NCBI GenBank assembly: GCA_035524895.1
Contig: DATLFI010000354.1
Span: 1-39,786 of the forward strand
From: DATLFI01 sp035524895
GTDB taxonomy: Bacteria; Acidobacteriota; Thermoanaerobaculia; Multivoradales; Multivoraceae
DNA length: 39,786 nt
Direction of reading: 5' to 3'
Under the pieces are notes generated by a model, which saw only the letters and a list, made by a program, of their open reading frames with translations, was not told the origin of the DNA and did not search any database. Made by a program: the position numbers and the translations under genes. This document shows positions 15,866 to 23,416 of this stretch, piece after piece; positions within the stretch are counted from its first letter, which is position 1; each line of letters opens with the position of its first letter.

Positions 15866-16171
15866 ATGAACCTCTACGCCATCCGTCGTCGCCAGGCCTG
15901 GTCGGGACCCGCCGAGCTCGAGCAGGCTGCCGCGCGATCGACCCGCGTCGGCAACGAGGAGATGCCGGACCGTGTGCGGTGGATCCGCAGCTACGTGATC
16001 CAGGAAGAGGACGGCACGCTCGGCTCGATTTGCGTCTACCAGGCAACGGGCCCCGACGCGATAGAGGATCACGCCCGTAGCGCCGGCCTTCGGGCCGACG
16101 AGATCCGGCCTGTGGTCAAGACCGTGTTGGTGCGAGCCGACCCGGCCGAGGTCGACAGCGACGCTGCCTGA
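15866..16171 (+). CDS. DUF4242-like small protein
   Basis: A 101-residue soluble protein with a ferredoxin-like alpha/beta pattern, resembling the DUF4242 family (nickel-binding SCO4226-type homologues are known). Supporting blocks are an N-terminal strand MNLYAIRRR, a helix, MPDRVRWIRSYVIQEEDGTLGSICVYQATGPDAIEDHARSAGL, and DEIRPVVKTVLV. AAAGGAG about 6 nt before the ATG supports the start. A weak -10 TATCCT is present at 15771. It is divergent from the AraC-type regulator and followed by element copy 2 only 17 bp after the stop. The exact function is unknown. Confidence 0.75.
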   Translation: MNLYAIRRRQAWSGPAELEQAAARSTRVGNEEMPDRVRWIRSYVIQEEDGTLGSICVYQATGPDAIEDHARSAGLRADEIRPVVKTVLVRADPAEVDSDAA

Positions 16172-16188
16172 CTGGCGGGCGCCGGCGA

Positions 16189-16526
16189 CTAGCAGCCCGT
16201 GGTGAAACCCGCGTGAGGCTGTGCGCGGGGATCTGCGGCCGCTGGCAAGGCGTGGCCGACGAACGCGATGCGGTGACATCGTGCAGGAGGCCCAACGCAG
16301 CCAGCGGCCGCAAACCCCCGCGCCCAAGGCGGTTGGGGCGGCGTGGGGCCGTCTGCGGTGTTGCGCTCGCGAAGCGTGTGACCCAGCCATCGCCACCGCT
16401 CGCGCGCCTACGCCGAGCCGCCGGTAGAGCCGCTGCAGGCGAAGGACCTTCCCCGCGCACCGCATGACCATCCGGCCCCACGGCGCTCCCAACGCAGCCC
16501 ACGGGAGTTCCACCACGGGCTGCTAG
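16189..16526. mobile_element. MITE-like non-coding element, copy 2 (CTAG-bounded)
   Basis: A 338-bp relative of the element at 14361-14760, in the same orientation, again starting CTAGCAGCCCGTGGTG and ending CACCACGGGCTGCTAG. The ends form imperfect inverted repeats of about 35 bp. It lacks the extra palindromic segment seen in copy 1. It lies between the DUF4242 gene and the DinB-like gene and disrupts no evident reading frame. Its net insertion (334 bp) is not a multiple of three. Confidence 0.85.
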
Positions 16527-16578
16527 CTCTACCGGGGATGGCGGCACCTTGGCCGCCGCGTCTCGGCGTCCTTCGCGA

Positions 16579-16584
16579 TAGCCT
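16579..16584 (+). promoter_or_regulatory. -10-like hexamer before the DinB-like gene
   Basis: TAGCCT, identical to the -10 proposed for the TPR gene, lies 28 bp upstream of the ATG; AAAGGAG precedes the start. No convincing -35 is present, possibly because element copy 2 ends only 52 bp upstream and may have replaced it. Confidence 0.3.
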
Positions 16585-16611
16585 CGGCAGGCAAACCAGA
16601 AAGGAGTCCTC

Positions 16612-17163
16612 ATGTCCTCGAAGAACCGTCCGCTCGCCGGCGCCCTGCTCACCTGCCTCTTCTGCTTCTCCCTGGGCTCGCTCCTCGCGGCACCACTCGC
16701 CGCCGATGGCGCCGGCTACCGCAAAGACTTGCTCGCCGACCTGAAGGCGCTCGAGGACAAGATCGTCGGTCTCGCCGAAGCGATTCCCGAGGAGAAGTAC
16801 TCCTGGGCGCCGGGAGAGGGTGTGCGCACCGTGAGCCAGGCCATCATGCACACGGCCGCCGCGAACTACTTCTTCCCGACTCTCATGGGTGGCACCATGC
16901 CCGAGGGGATCAACCCCCGGGGCTTCGAGCAGATCACCGACAAGGCGACGGTGGTCAAGACTGCCAAGGAGTCCTTCGCGCACCTGCGCGGGACGATCGA
17001 GGCGACCACCGACGAGCAGCTCGACAGCACGGTCAACGCGTTCGGCCAGGAGATGACCGGAGCGGGCTTCCTGCACTTCGCGGTGTCGCACAACCACGAG
17101 CACCTCGGCCAGCTCATCGCCTACGCCCGCTCCAACAGCGTCACGCCGCCGTGGTCCGAGTGA
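16612..17163 (+). CDS. exported DinB-like protein
   Basis: A 183-aa protein with a Sec signal peptide (basic MSSKNR, hydrophobic 10-27, cleavage near ALAAD at about 32), followed by a four-helix DinB/YfiT-like fold. Candidate metal ligands match the DinB pattern of one histidine in helix 2 and two spaced by three residues in the last helix: H80 (QAIMHTAAANYF), then H160 and H164 (FAVSHNHEHLGQLIAYAR). A strong Shine-Dalgarno (GAAAGGAG) supports the start. Most DinB proteins are cytoplasmic; exported versions are frequent in Acidobacteriota as far as I recall. Its substrate is unknown (thiol-dependent metalloenzymes belong to the superfamily). Confidence 0.85.
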   Translation: MSSKNRPLAGALLTCLFCFSLGSLLAAPLAADGAGYRKDLLADLKALEDKIVGLAEAIPEEKYSWAPGEGVRTVSQAIMHTAAANYFFPTLMGGTMPEGINPRGFEQITDKATVVKTAKESFAHLRGTIEATTDEQLDSTVNAFGQEMTGAGFLHFAVSHNHEHLGQLIAYARSNSVTPPWSE

Positions 17164-17260
17164 GGCCATCCACGAGCGGCCGGTCTCTGCACCGGCCGCG
17201 AGGCGCCGCGCAACCGAACGCCACCGTCAGCGCGAGCGCCACGTCGATCCGGTTGCGCGC

Positions 17261-18910
17261 GTGACCGCCGACGCGGGGTTGCCGCGGCGCAAGTTCTGGG
17301 GCTGGGGACTCGAGGGTGAGGGCGCCTCGCCCGACGAGCGCGCGCGGCTGGTCGAAACGATGCGCCGTCAGCTCGGCGTGACCGAGCTGACGGCCGTCGC
17401 ACCGCCGCGCGTCGACGAGATCCCGCTGCCGGCACCGCGGTTACGACCGCCTGCCACGCTCGCCGCGATCCTCACCGACGACCCGCACCAACGCCTGGCG
17501 CACACCTACGGCAAGTCGCTCCCCGACTCGGTGCGGATGTTCCGGCGCCACGCGCCCTCACCGCCAGACCTCGTGGCCTTCCCGCGGGACGAAGCGGACG
17601 TCGCGGCGCTGCTCGAGTGGCTCGACGGCGAGACAGCCGCCGCGATTCCGTTCGGCGGCGGCTCGAGCGTGTGCGGCGGCGTCGAGCCCGCGGTCGGTGA
17701 GTCGTATGCCGGCGCCGTCAGCATCGATCTCGCGCGGCTCGATCGTGTGCTCGAGGTGGACCCGATCTCGCTCGCGGCGCGCATCCAGACGGGAGCGCGC
17801 GGTCCGGCGCTCGAGGCGCAGCTCAGGGAGCACGGGCTGACGCTGCGCCACTTCCCGCAGAGCTTCGAGCACTCGACGCTCGGTGGCTGGATCGCGACCC
17901 GCGCGGGTGGTCACTTCGCGACTCTGGTCACGCACATCGACGACCTGGTCGAGTCGCTGCGCGCGGTCACTCCCGCCGGGGTGCTCGAGACCCGGCGGCT
18001 ACCGGGCTCGGGAGCCGGTCCGAGCCCCGAGCGGCTGCTGCTCGGCTCGGAGGGCACGCTCGGGATCCTGACCGAAGCTTGGATGCGGGTGCGTCCGCGC
18101 CCGCAGTTCCGTGCCGGCGCCGCGGTGCGCTTCGCAGATTTCTTCGCCGGCGCCGCGGCGGTGCGCGCACTGGCGCAGTCCGAGCTGTTTCCCGCGAACT
18201 GCCGGCTGATCGACGCCCAAGAGGCGGAGAGCGCCGGCGCGGGTCCAGGCGGCGCGCTATTGGTGCTCGGCTTCGAGTCCGCCGATCATCGGCTCGACCC
18301 GTGGCTGGCGCGGGCGCTCGAGCTGGTGCGCGACCACGGCGGCATCGCTGCCGTCGACCCGAGCACTGGGGACCAGGGAGCCCGGGCGGGCGCCGCTGCT
18401 GCCTGGCGTCACGCGTTCCTCCGGGCGCCGTACTTCCGCGAGGTGCTGACTCCGATGGGAGTGATCTCGGACACCTTCGAGACAGCGATTCCATGGAGCA
18501 AGCTCGAGGCGCTACACCAGGGAGTCTTCGAGCGCATGCATCGCGTGATGCTCGAGGCCACCGGCCATCCTGGCCACCTCACCTGCCGCTTCACGCATGT
18601 CTATCCAGATGGGCCAGCGCCCTACTTCAGCTTCCGCGTACTCTCGAGTCTAGGCACCATGTTCGAGCAGTGGCGCGAGATCAAGGCGGCGGCCAACGAG
18701 GTCGTGGTCGCCCTCGGCGGCACCATCACCCACCACCACGCCGTGGGTCGCGACCACCGTCCCGGCTGGGAGCGCGAACGCGCGCCGCTCTTCGGTGAGG
18801 CGCTACGCGCAGCGAAAGGGGCGCTCGATCCTCACGGGATCCTGAACCCTGGGGTGCTGTTCGATCCCGTGGGGAGGAAGGTCGGAATCACCGGGGCGAT
18901 GGCGGGCTGA
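17261..18910 (+). CDS. FAD-linked oxidase, alkyl-DHAP synthase-like
   Basis: A 549-aa flavoprotein of the VAO/PCMH family (FAD_binding_4 plus C-terminal FAD-oxidase domain). The N-terminus carries RRKFWGWGLEGEG, the motif that distinguishes the alkyldihydroxyacetone-phosphate synthase branch. The FAD-binding block is AIPFGGGSSVCGGVEP (about 130-145), followed by FPQSFEHSTLGGWIATRAGGH and LLLGSEGTLGILTEAWM. A histidine-rich THHHAVGRDH and the closing DPHGILNPGVLFDP are typical. Known relatives form the ether bond of ether lipids or oxidise glycolate or lactate; an ether-lipid role fits but is unproven. The start is GTG at 17261 without a clear Shine-Dalgarno. The 3' end overlaps the convergent DUF885 gene by 23 bp. 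Confidence 0.85.
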   Translation: MTADAGLPRRKFWGWGLEGEGASPDERARLVETMRRQLGVTELTAVAPPRVDEIPLPAPRLRPPATLAAILTDDPHQRLAHTYGKSLPDSVRMFRRHAPSPPDLVAFPRDEADVAALLEWLDGETAAAIPFGGGSSVCGGVEPAVGESYAGAVSIDLARLDRVLEVDPISLAARIQTGARGPALEAQLREHGLTLRHFPQSFEHSTLGGWIATRAGGHFATLVTHIDDLVESLRAVTPAGVLETRRLPGSGAGPSPERLLLGSEGTLGILTEAWMRVRPRPQFRAGAAVRFADFFAGAAAVRALAQSELFPANCRLIDAQEAESAGAGPGGALLVLGFESADHRLDPWLARALELVRDHGGIAAVDPSTGDQGARAGAAAAWRHAFLRAPYFREVLTPMGVISDTFETAIPWSKLEALHQGVFERMHRVMLEATGHPGHLTCRFTHVYPDGPAPYFSFRVLSSLGTMFEQWREIKAAANEVVVALGGTITHHHAVGRDHRPGWERERAPLFGEALRAAKGALDPHGILNPGVLFDPVGRKVGITGAMAG

Positions 18911-20729
18911 TCTCGCCGGCCTTCCGGTGCAAAGCCACCGGAAGGGAGGCCTCCCGGTGCCCCGCCACCGGAAGCGACCCCCGCAGCAACACGCCGTCGA
19001 CGAAGTCGCGCAACACGAACGCCTGGCCTGATGCAGCCCGTGCGTCGCGGTAGAGAGCGTTCACCTCCTCGTAGCCGATCCAGTAGAAGGTGAGCTGTGG
19101 CGCTGATGTGATCGAGCGCTGCCACATGTTGCTCGCGAACTGGCGCTCCTGGAGCGCCTCCTCCTCGACGAAGCGCAGGACCTCCTCCCGGCTCATGCCA
19201 GCCGTGTGCACGCCGATATCGACGATCGTGCGCGCGATGTTCTCCATCTGCTTCTTGAGGTGCGCCACACGCGCGAGATCGTCGCCCCATCCCAGGTCGA
19301 GCATCAGGCGCTCGCAAAACGTCCCCCAACCCTCGGTGAACGGGCCATCGCCGAACAGGGTCCGGACGATGCGCGGCTGATGCGCCGAGCCCTTGAGCTG
19401 CAGGTAGTGACCAGGCACGATCTCGTGCGGCACGATCATCACGTTGAAGTGGTGGTTGAAGTCGCGAAAGAAACCCTCGCGCTGCTCGTCCGTCAGGTCG
19501 TCGGGCGGCGTCGGCAGATAGAAGAGCGTGTCGGACTCGGGCGCGTACGGTCCCGCTGGGTACACGCCACCCACCGCCTGGCCCACGAAGTAGGAGGGCG
19601 AGCGATCGGTCAGGACGGTCAGCTCGCCGATCGGCGTCGCGACCTCGTGCTCGACGGTGAACACCATCGCCTGGTCGACCAGCGTCACGTAGTCGGCGAC
19701 GAACTCCTCGACGGTCGCGGCGTGGTCGTCGCCCACCCGGCGAAAGAGCGCGCGCGCCACGTCGGCGTCGCTCGCCGGGGGTGGTCCCGGAAGGTAGTCG
19801 CTCCAGATGCGCCGCCCCAGCTCCGCCACCTCCGCGCGCTTGGCGAGCAGCGCCGCCTGTGCGCGCGCCAGGACCTGGTCGGGGGTCTCGCCGGCGCCGA
19901 CCACGAGGCGGAAGCGCTCGGCGTAGTGCTCGCCGAGCCGCGGTGTGCCGCTCGCTCGCGCACCGAGCTCGTCGAGGAAGGTCGCGAGCTCGCCGAGCGC
20001 GTCGCTCGCCGCGGCCCCGGCGGACTCGAGCCGCATAGCGAGCGCCTTGTCCACCCGCAGCGACGAGGCGTCGGCCGTGCCTTCCGTACGCGCTGATGCG
20101 GGCAGAGAGCTTCGATAGAACACCGCGGAGGCGCGCGCCTGGCGGGCCGCGATCGTGCAGTGCTCGGGAGCGATGCGCTCCGCGCCGCCGCGCCCGAGCG
20201 CGGCACGCGCCTGCTCCACGAGGCGCGGCACCTGCTCGGCACGGGCCGCCGCGGCCGCGAGTCGCTCGGCGAGCGGGTAGTCGTCGCGCACCAGCAGGTA
20301 CACGGTGGCCTGGCTTGCGATGCCGGTCCAGAACAGCGGGTCGGTCTCTGCCTGGTGCAGCGTCTCGTGGTCGAACAGCTCGATCTCGGCCTGGCGCAGG
20401 AGCAGCTCGGCGTCCCATCGGTCGTCGCGACCGAGCGCTCCCGCGGCGAGCAGCGCGCGCAGCCGCTCCGCGGTGACGCGGTTTCGCTCGAGCCACGCCG
20501 CGAAGCGCTCCACGGCGAAGTTCTCGAGGCGAACGTCGAAATCGTGTCGACCGGCGGCCGTCGCGCGGCTCGGGAAGGTGGCGAAGTACCCCTCGACGTA
20601 CTCGGCGACCAGGCGCGCGAGCCCGGCGTTCTCGACGCCGGCGCCACGCTCGAGCGTGCCGGGGCCAGCGTCCGCGCCGCAAGCACCTACCGCGAGCGTC
20701 AAGACCAACGATCCAAGAGCTCTGCTCAT
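18888..20729 (-). CDS. DUF885 family lipoprotein, putative metallopeptidase
   Basis: A 613-aa protein with a lipoprotein signal (MSRALGSLVLTLAVGAC, lipobox LAVGAC with lipidated C17), so it is membrane-anchored outside the cytoplasm. It belongs to the DUF885 family of M3/M32-like putative zinc peptidases: the signature HEIVPGHYLQ (HExxxGH variant) is followed by FTEGWGTFCERLML (Glu ligand region) and, near the C-terminus, the family's YWIGYEEVNALYRDA and FVLRDFVDGVL. The start at 20729 has GAGGGG about 8 nt upstream; an alternative ATG at 20765 with GGAGG is also possible. Last gene of an operon behind the flavin oxidase. Its C-terminal tail (SLPVAGHREASLPVALHRKA) is encoded by tandem hairpins and overlaps the convergent gene. 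Confidence 0.88.
   Translation of the reverse strand: MSRALGSLVLTLAVGACGADAGPGTLERGAGVENAGLARLVAEYVEGYFATFPSRATAAGRHDFDVRLENFAVERFAAWLERNRVTAERLRALLAAGALGRDDRWDAELLLRQAEIELFDHETLHQAETDPLFWTGIASQATVYLLVRDDYPLAERLAAAAARAEQVPRLVEQARAALGRGGAERIAPEHCTIAARQARASAVFYRSSLPASARTEGTADASSLRVDKALAMRLESAGAAASDALGELATFLDELGARASGTPRLGEHYAERFRLVVGAGETPDQVLARAQAALLAKRAEVAELGRRIWSDYLPGPPPASDADVARALFRRVGDDHAATVEEFVADYVTLVDQAMVFTVEHEVATPIGELTVLTDRSPSYFVGQAVGGVYPAGPYAPESDTLFYLPTPPDDLTDEQREGFFRDFNHHFNVMIVPHEIVPGHYLQLKGSAHQPRIVRTLFGDGPFTEGWGTFCERLMLDLGWGDDLARVAHLKKQMENIARTIVDIGVHTAGMSREEVLRFVEEEALQERQFASNMWQRSITSAPQLTFYWIGYEEVNALYRDARAASGQAFVLRDFVDGVLLRGSLPVAGHREASLPVALHRKAGEISPPSPR
18921..18971. terminator. two tandem hairpins at the convergent junction
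   Basis: CTTCCGGTG-CAAAGC-CACCGGAAG (18921-18944) and CCGGTG-CCCCGC-CACCGG (18954-18971) follow the FAD-oxidase stop by 10 bp and lie within the last codons of the DUF885 gene. They are well placed to end plus-strand transcription. Neither is followed by a T-tract. Confidence 0.45.
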
Positions 20730-20790
20730 CCCATCACCCCTCAGTTGCCGACTCGCTGGCGTCATCTCGACGTTTCCTCCCGCAGGGACC

Positions 20791-21978
20791 TCAAACCAGG
20801 AACGACCGCTTCGGATCTTTCTCTTGCAGCACCGGCCGGTCGATGCGAAACGGCTCGAGGTCCACTCCCTCCTGTGCCGCGCCGCGCTGGGCCAGGTCGG
20901 CGAGGATGCGGCCGATCGCCGAGGCGAACTTGAACGCGTGGCCCGCGCCGATGGCGACGAAGCAACCTTCGCCACCCTCGGAGCGCGCACCGTCGATCAC
21001 GAAGTCGCGGTCGGGGGTCAGGGTGTAGAGGCAGGTCTTGATCGAGCGCACCTCGCCGGCACCGCCTGGGATCACTCGCTCGACGAACGCGCGCGTGCGC
21101 TCGAGGGCGTCGGTATCGGGTTCGAAGGTGCGCGAGCGCGCTGTCACCTCGCGGCCGCCCACGTCCTGTCCGACCTTCAACCCTGCCTCGTCCAGGTAGG
21201 GGAACCCGTAGAACGACGGGTCGTCCATCCAGATCCAGATCGGGAAGCGACCCTCGCGCAGCGGCTCCGGATCCACCGGCTGCCAGTAGACCACCTGCTC
21301 CTGCGTCACGGTCAACGGCAGCTCGACGCCGAGATGCGACAGCAGCTCGTTGGACCACGCCCCGCCAGCGATCACCAGCTTTCCGCACCGGTAGCGTTTG
21401 CCTCCGGCCAGCACGTCGATCTCACCGCGCGCCGAGCCCACCCCCTCGACCTCGTGGCGCTCGCGCACCTCAGCGCCGTACTCGCGGGCCAGCCGCGCGT
21501 GCGTCGCGTTCGCCAGCGCGGCCCGCACCAGCCCGCCCTCGGCCTGGAACAAGCCGAGGACTCCCGGTTCGAGCCGAAACGCCGGCCAGCGGTGGGCGAT
21601 CTCGCGAGCGCCGATCAGCTCGTAGGAAACCCCTTCCGCATCGAGGCTCGAGGTGTAGTCCTCGAGCGGGATCGCGCACCCCTCCGGGAACAGGTCCAGC
21701 CCGCCCACCGTCGCCACCAGGGACTCGCCGCTGTCCTCCTCGACCACGCGCCACGCCTCGTAGGCTTGCCGCGCCAGACGCACGTAGTGCGGGCGGTGGT
21801 ACGAGTAGCGGATGATGCGGCTCCAGTCCTGCGAGGCGCCGCGATCGTGGCCGAGGTCGAACTGCTCCAGTCCGAGCACGTCGCCGCGGAGCTCGCGCGC
21901 CAGCCAGTACAGGGCGCCACTGCCGATGCCACCGAGCCCGACGACGATGGTGTCCCAGTCCCGGCGCGGCAAGCTCAA
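20791..21978 (-). CDS. sarcosine/N-methyltryptophan oxidase-like flavoenzyme
   Basis: A 395-aa DAO-superfamily FAD enzyme closest in features to monomeric sarcosine oxidase and N-methyl-L-tryptophan oxidase, which demethylate N-methyl amino acids to give formaldehyde and H2O2. The Rossmann motif is VVGLGGIGSGALYWLA (12-27), followed by GASQDWSRIIRYSY as in SoxA/SolA. C316 in IKTCLYTLTPDRDFVID corresponds to the cysteine that covalently binds FAD, and K350 in GAGHAFKFA to the oxygen-activating lysine. The start TTG at 21978 overlaps the previous stop as TTGA, implying translational coupling to the BHMT-like methyltransferase. The substrate is not determinable from sequence. Confidence 0.87.
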   Translation of the reverse strand: MSLPRRDWDTIVVGLGGIGSGALYWLARELRGDVLGLEQFDLGHDRGASQDWSRIIRYSYHRPHYVRLARQAYEAWRVVEEDSGESLVATVGGLDLFPEGCAIPLEDYTSSLDAEGVSYELIGAREIAHRWPAFRLEPGVLGLFQAEGGLVRAALANATHARLAREYGAEVRERHEVEGVGSARGEIDVLAGGKRYRCGKLVIAGGAWSNELLSHLGVELPLTVTQEQVVYWQPVDPEPLREGRFPIWIWMDDPSFYGFPYLDEAGLKVGQDVGGREVTARSRTFEPDTDALERTRAFVERVIPGGAGEVRSIKTCLYTLTPDRDFVIDGARSEGGEGCFVAIGAGHAFKFASAIGRILADLAQRGAAQEGVDLEPFRIDRPVLQEKDPKRSFLV

Positions 21979-22988
21979 GCGCGAGTCCCATCCTCATGCG
22001 GCTGCGCGCGGTCGTGGTCGTAGTACTCGTACGCCGACATCGCCTTGCCCGTGCGCGACCGCCATGCGCGCTCCTCGACCGGCAGCCTGCCGAGGGCCTT
22101 CGCCATCGCGCGCACGTGGCACGCGACCGAGCCACAGCACGAGCCGATATAGCGCACGCCGAGGTCGCGCGCGCGCACCGCATAGTCGGCCATCTCGGCG
22201 CGAGTGAGCTGGAGTGGATCCAGGCCCTCGGGGAACGCCGGCAGCGACGTGAAGTCGGGGCTCTCCGGCGGCGTGCGGTAGCCGACCGGCTGGCACGCGA
22301 GGTGACCCGACACGGCGCCACGCATCTCGGCCATGAGCGGCAGCGTCAGCTCGGGGCTGCGCAAGCAGTTGACGCCGACCACGTCGGCCCCGGCGTCGAA
22401 GAGACGCCGCGCGCACTCCGCCGGATCGTAGCCCTCGTAGGAACGAGGCTCCTTCTCGTACGACAGTGTGATCATCGCCGGCAGCCCCGCCGCCTGGATG
22501 GCCTCGAGCGCGATCAGCGCCTCGCCCACCCACGAGAAGGTCTCGCCGATCACGAAGTCGACCCCTTCGGCGCACTGCAGCGCGAGCTGCCGGTCGAACA
22601 GCTCGCGGACGCGACGGCGCGCCGCCTCGGAGGGGTCGTAGACCCAGGTCAAGCTGAGGTTTCCCGCGACCAGCGCGTCGCCCTCGGCCGCGACCTGCCG
22701 CGCGATCCGCACGGCAGCGCGGTTGATGTCGTCGGCACGGCCGCCGAGACCCACGGTCGCGAGCTTGTCCTCGCTGGCGTAGAAGGTCAGCGCTTGCAGC
22801 ACGTCGGCGCCCGCCAGCAAGAACTCGCGATGGAGCTGCGCCAACGCGTCGGGATGGGTCAGGCTGACCTCGGGAGTGAACGGCCCGGCCTGCACGTAGC
22901 CCCGCTTCTCCAGCTCGAGCAGGTAGCCGCCGTCGCCGAGCACGACGCCGCGGTCGAGACGTTCGAGGAGACCCACCTTCTGGCTCAT
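21975..22988 (-). CDS. homocysteine S-methyltransferase, betaine-dependent (BHMT)-like
   Basis: A 337-aa zinc methyltransferase of the BHMT/MetH-N superfamily. Zinc ligands are C208 (VVGVNCLRS) and C284/C285 (GVRYIGSCCGSVACHVRAMA). The segment LGVRYIGxCCG...HIRAxAxxL and the downstream LPVEERAW resemble BHMT proper rather than MetH, so betaine (or dimethylsulfoniopropionate/S-methylmethionine) is a plausible donor. The ATG at 22988 has GGAGAA about 9 nt upstream. It heads a three-gene operon with the N-methyl amino-acid oxidase and the DUF885 lipoprotein. BHMT would yield dimethylglycine and methionine, and the next gene could act on a demethylation product. A TATGAT -10-like hexamer lies at 23104-23109 on the same strand. 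Confidence 0.85.
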   Translation of the reverse strand: MSQKVGLLERLDRGVVLGDGGYLLELEKRGYVQAGPFTPEVSLTHPDALAQLHREFLLAGADVLQALTFYASEDKLATVGLGGRADDINRAAVRIARQVAAEGDALVAGNLSLTWVYDPSEAARRRVRELFDRQLALQCAEGVDFVIGETFSWVGEALIALEAIQAAGLPAMITLSYEKEPRSYEGYDPAECARRLFDAGADVVGVNCLRSPELTLPLMAEMRGAVSGHLACQPVGYRTPPESPDFTSLPAFPEGLDPLQLTRAEMADYAVRARDLGVRYIGSCCGSVACHVRAMAKALGRLPVEERAWRSRTGKAMSAYEYYDHDRAQPHEDGTRA

Positions 22989-23127
22989 TCTCCGTTCTCC
23001 TACCGCATTCCGGATGCCGCTGCTCGACGCGACACAGCCGGCGCCGCGAGGAGCATTGCACCCGATCGCACCCGCCGATACCGAGCCCACGAAGAGAGTG
23101 TGGATCATACCGGCGAGCGGCCAGCGA

Positions 23128-23155
23128 CCAGTGGCCAGTGGCCAGTGGCCAGTGG
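23128..23155. repeat. heptamer tandem repeat (CCAGTGG x4)
   Basis: Four exact head-to-tail copies of CCAGTGG with a degenerate partial copy upstream (CCAGCGA). It lies just upstream of the putative -10 of the BHMT-like operon, so copy-number change could alter promoter spacing. Confidence 0.9.
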
Positions 23156-23403
23156 CCCAAGAAGTGCGAGGGGGGCAGCGGGCGGCAGGCCAAGTTGTTC
23201 TCGAGATACCGAGAAGTCGTCTCATATCACGCGCCGGCAGTGGGCCATTCGCCCGCGCGGCTGCTTTGCCATCCAGCTTCGCCATCCCATCGACACCATG
23301 TCCTTCGCAGGAGCCTCGTCGGGTCCACCCTCCAGCGCTTGGCGGCCAGCAGAGCCTCGCCGTCGAGGCGGTGGAAAGGCGCGCGCCGGCGACGAGGGTC
23401 GGC

Positions 23404-23409
23404 TATCGT
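23404..23409 (+). promoter_or_regulatory. -10-like hexamer, possible leaderless start of the sigma gene
   Basis: TATCGT ends 7 nt before the ATG at 23417, the spacing expected if transcription starts at the start codon. No Shine-Dalgarno precedes this ATG. No -35 is recognisable. Confidence 0.35.
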
Positions 23410-23416
23410 TGCAGCG

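Larger units (their letters stand above)
22989..23416. other. 428-bp intergenic region between divergent genes
   Basis: No convincing gene. It holds the Shine-Dalgarno of the BHMT-like gene, a minus-strand -10-like TATGAT (23104-23109), the CCAGTGG heptamer array (23128-23155), about 240 bp of unassigned GC-rich sequence, and a plus-strand TATCGT 7 nt before the sigma-factor ATG. Arginine-rich open frames here look like random GC-rich frames. Confidence 0.6.

Noticed and set aside
13444..15867. A single 807-residue protein on the minus strand
   Set aside because: The frame runs antisense-like through the AraC regulator's region in another frame. The clear Shine-Dalgarno and ATG at 14823 and the signal-peptide logic place the start there.
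14361..16526. A composite transposon in which two element copies carry the AraC regulator and DUF4242 gene
   Set aside because: The start codon and Shine-Dalgarno of the gene disrupted by copy 1 lie between the two copies, and excising copy 1 alone restores that gene. Copy 1 therefore inserted by itself into resident DNA, and the intervening genes are native.
23128..23155. A CRISPR array
   Set aside because: The repeats are 7 bp with no spacers. No array with 24-40 bp repeats and unique spacers occurs anywhere in the window, and no cas genes are present.
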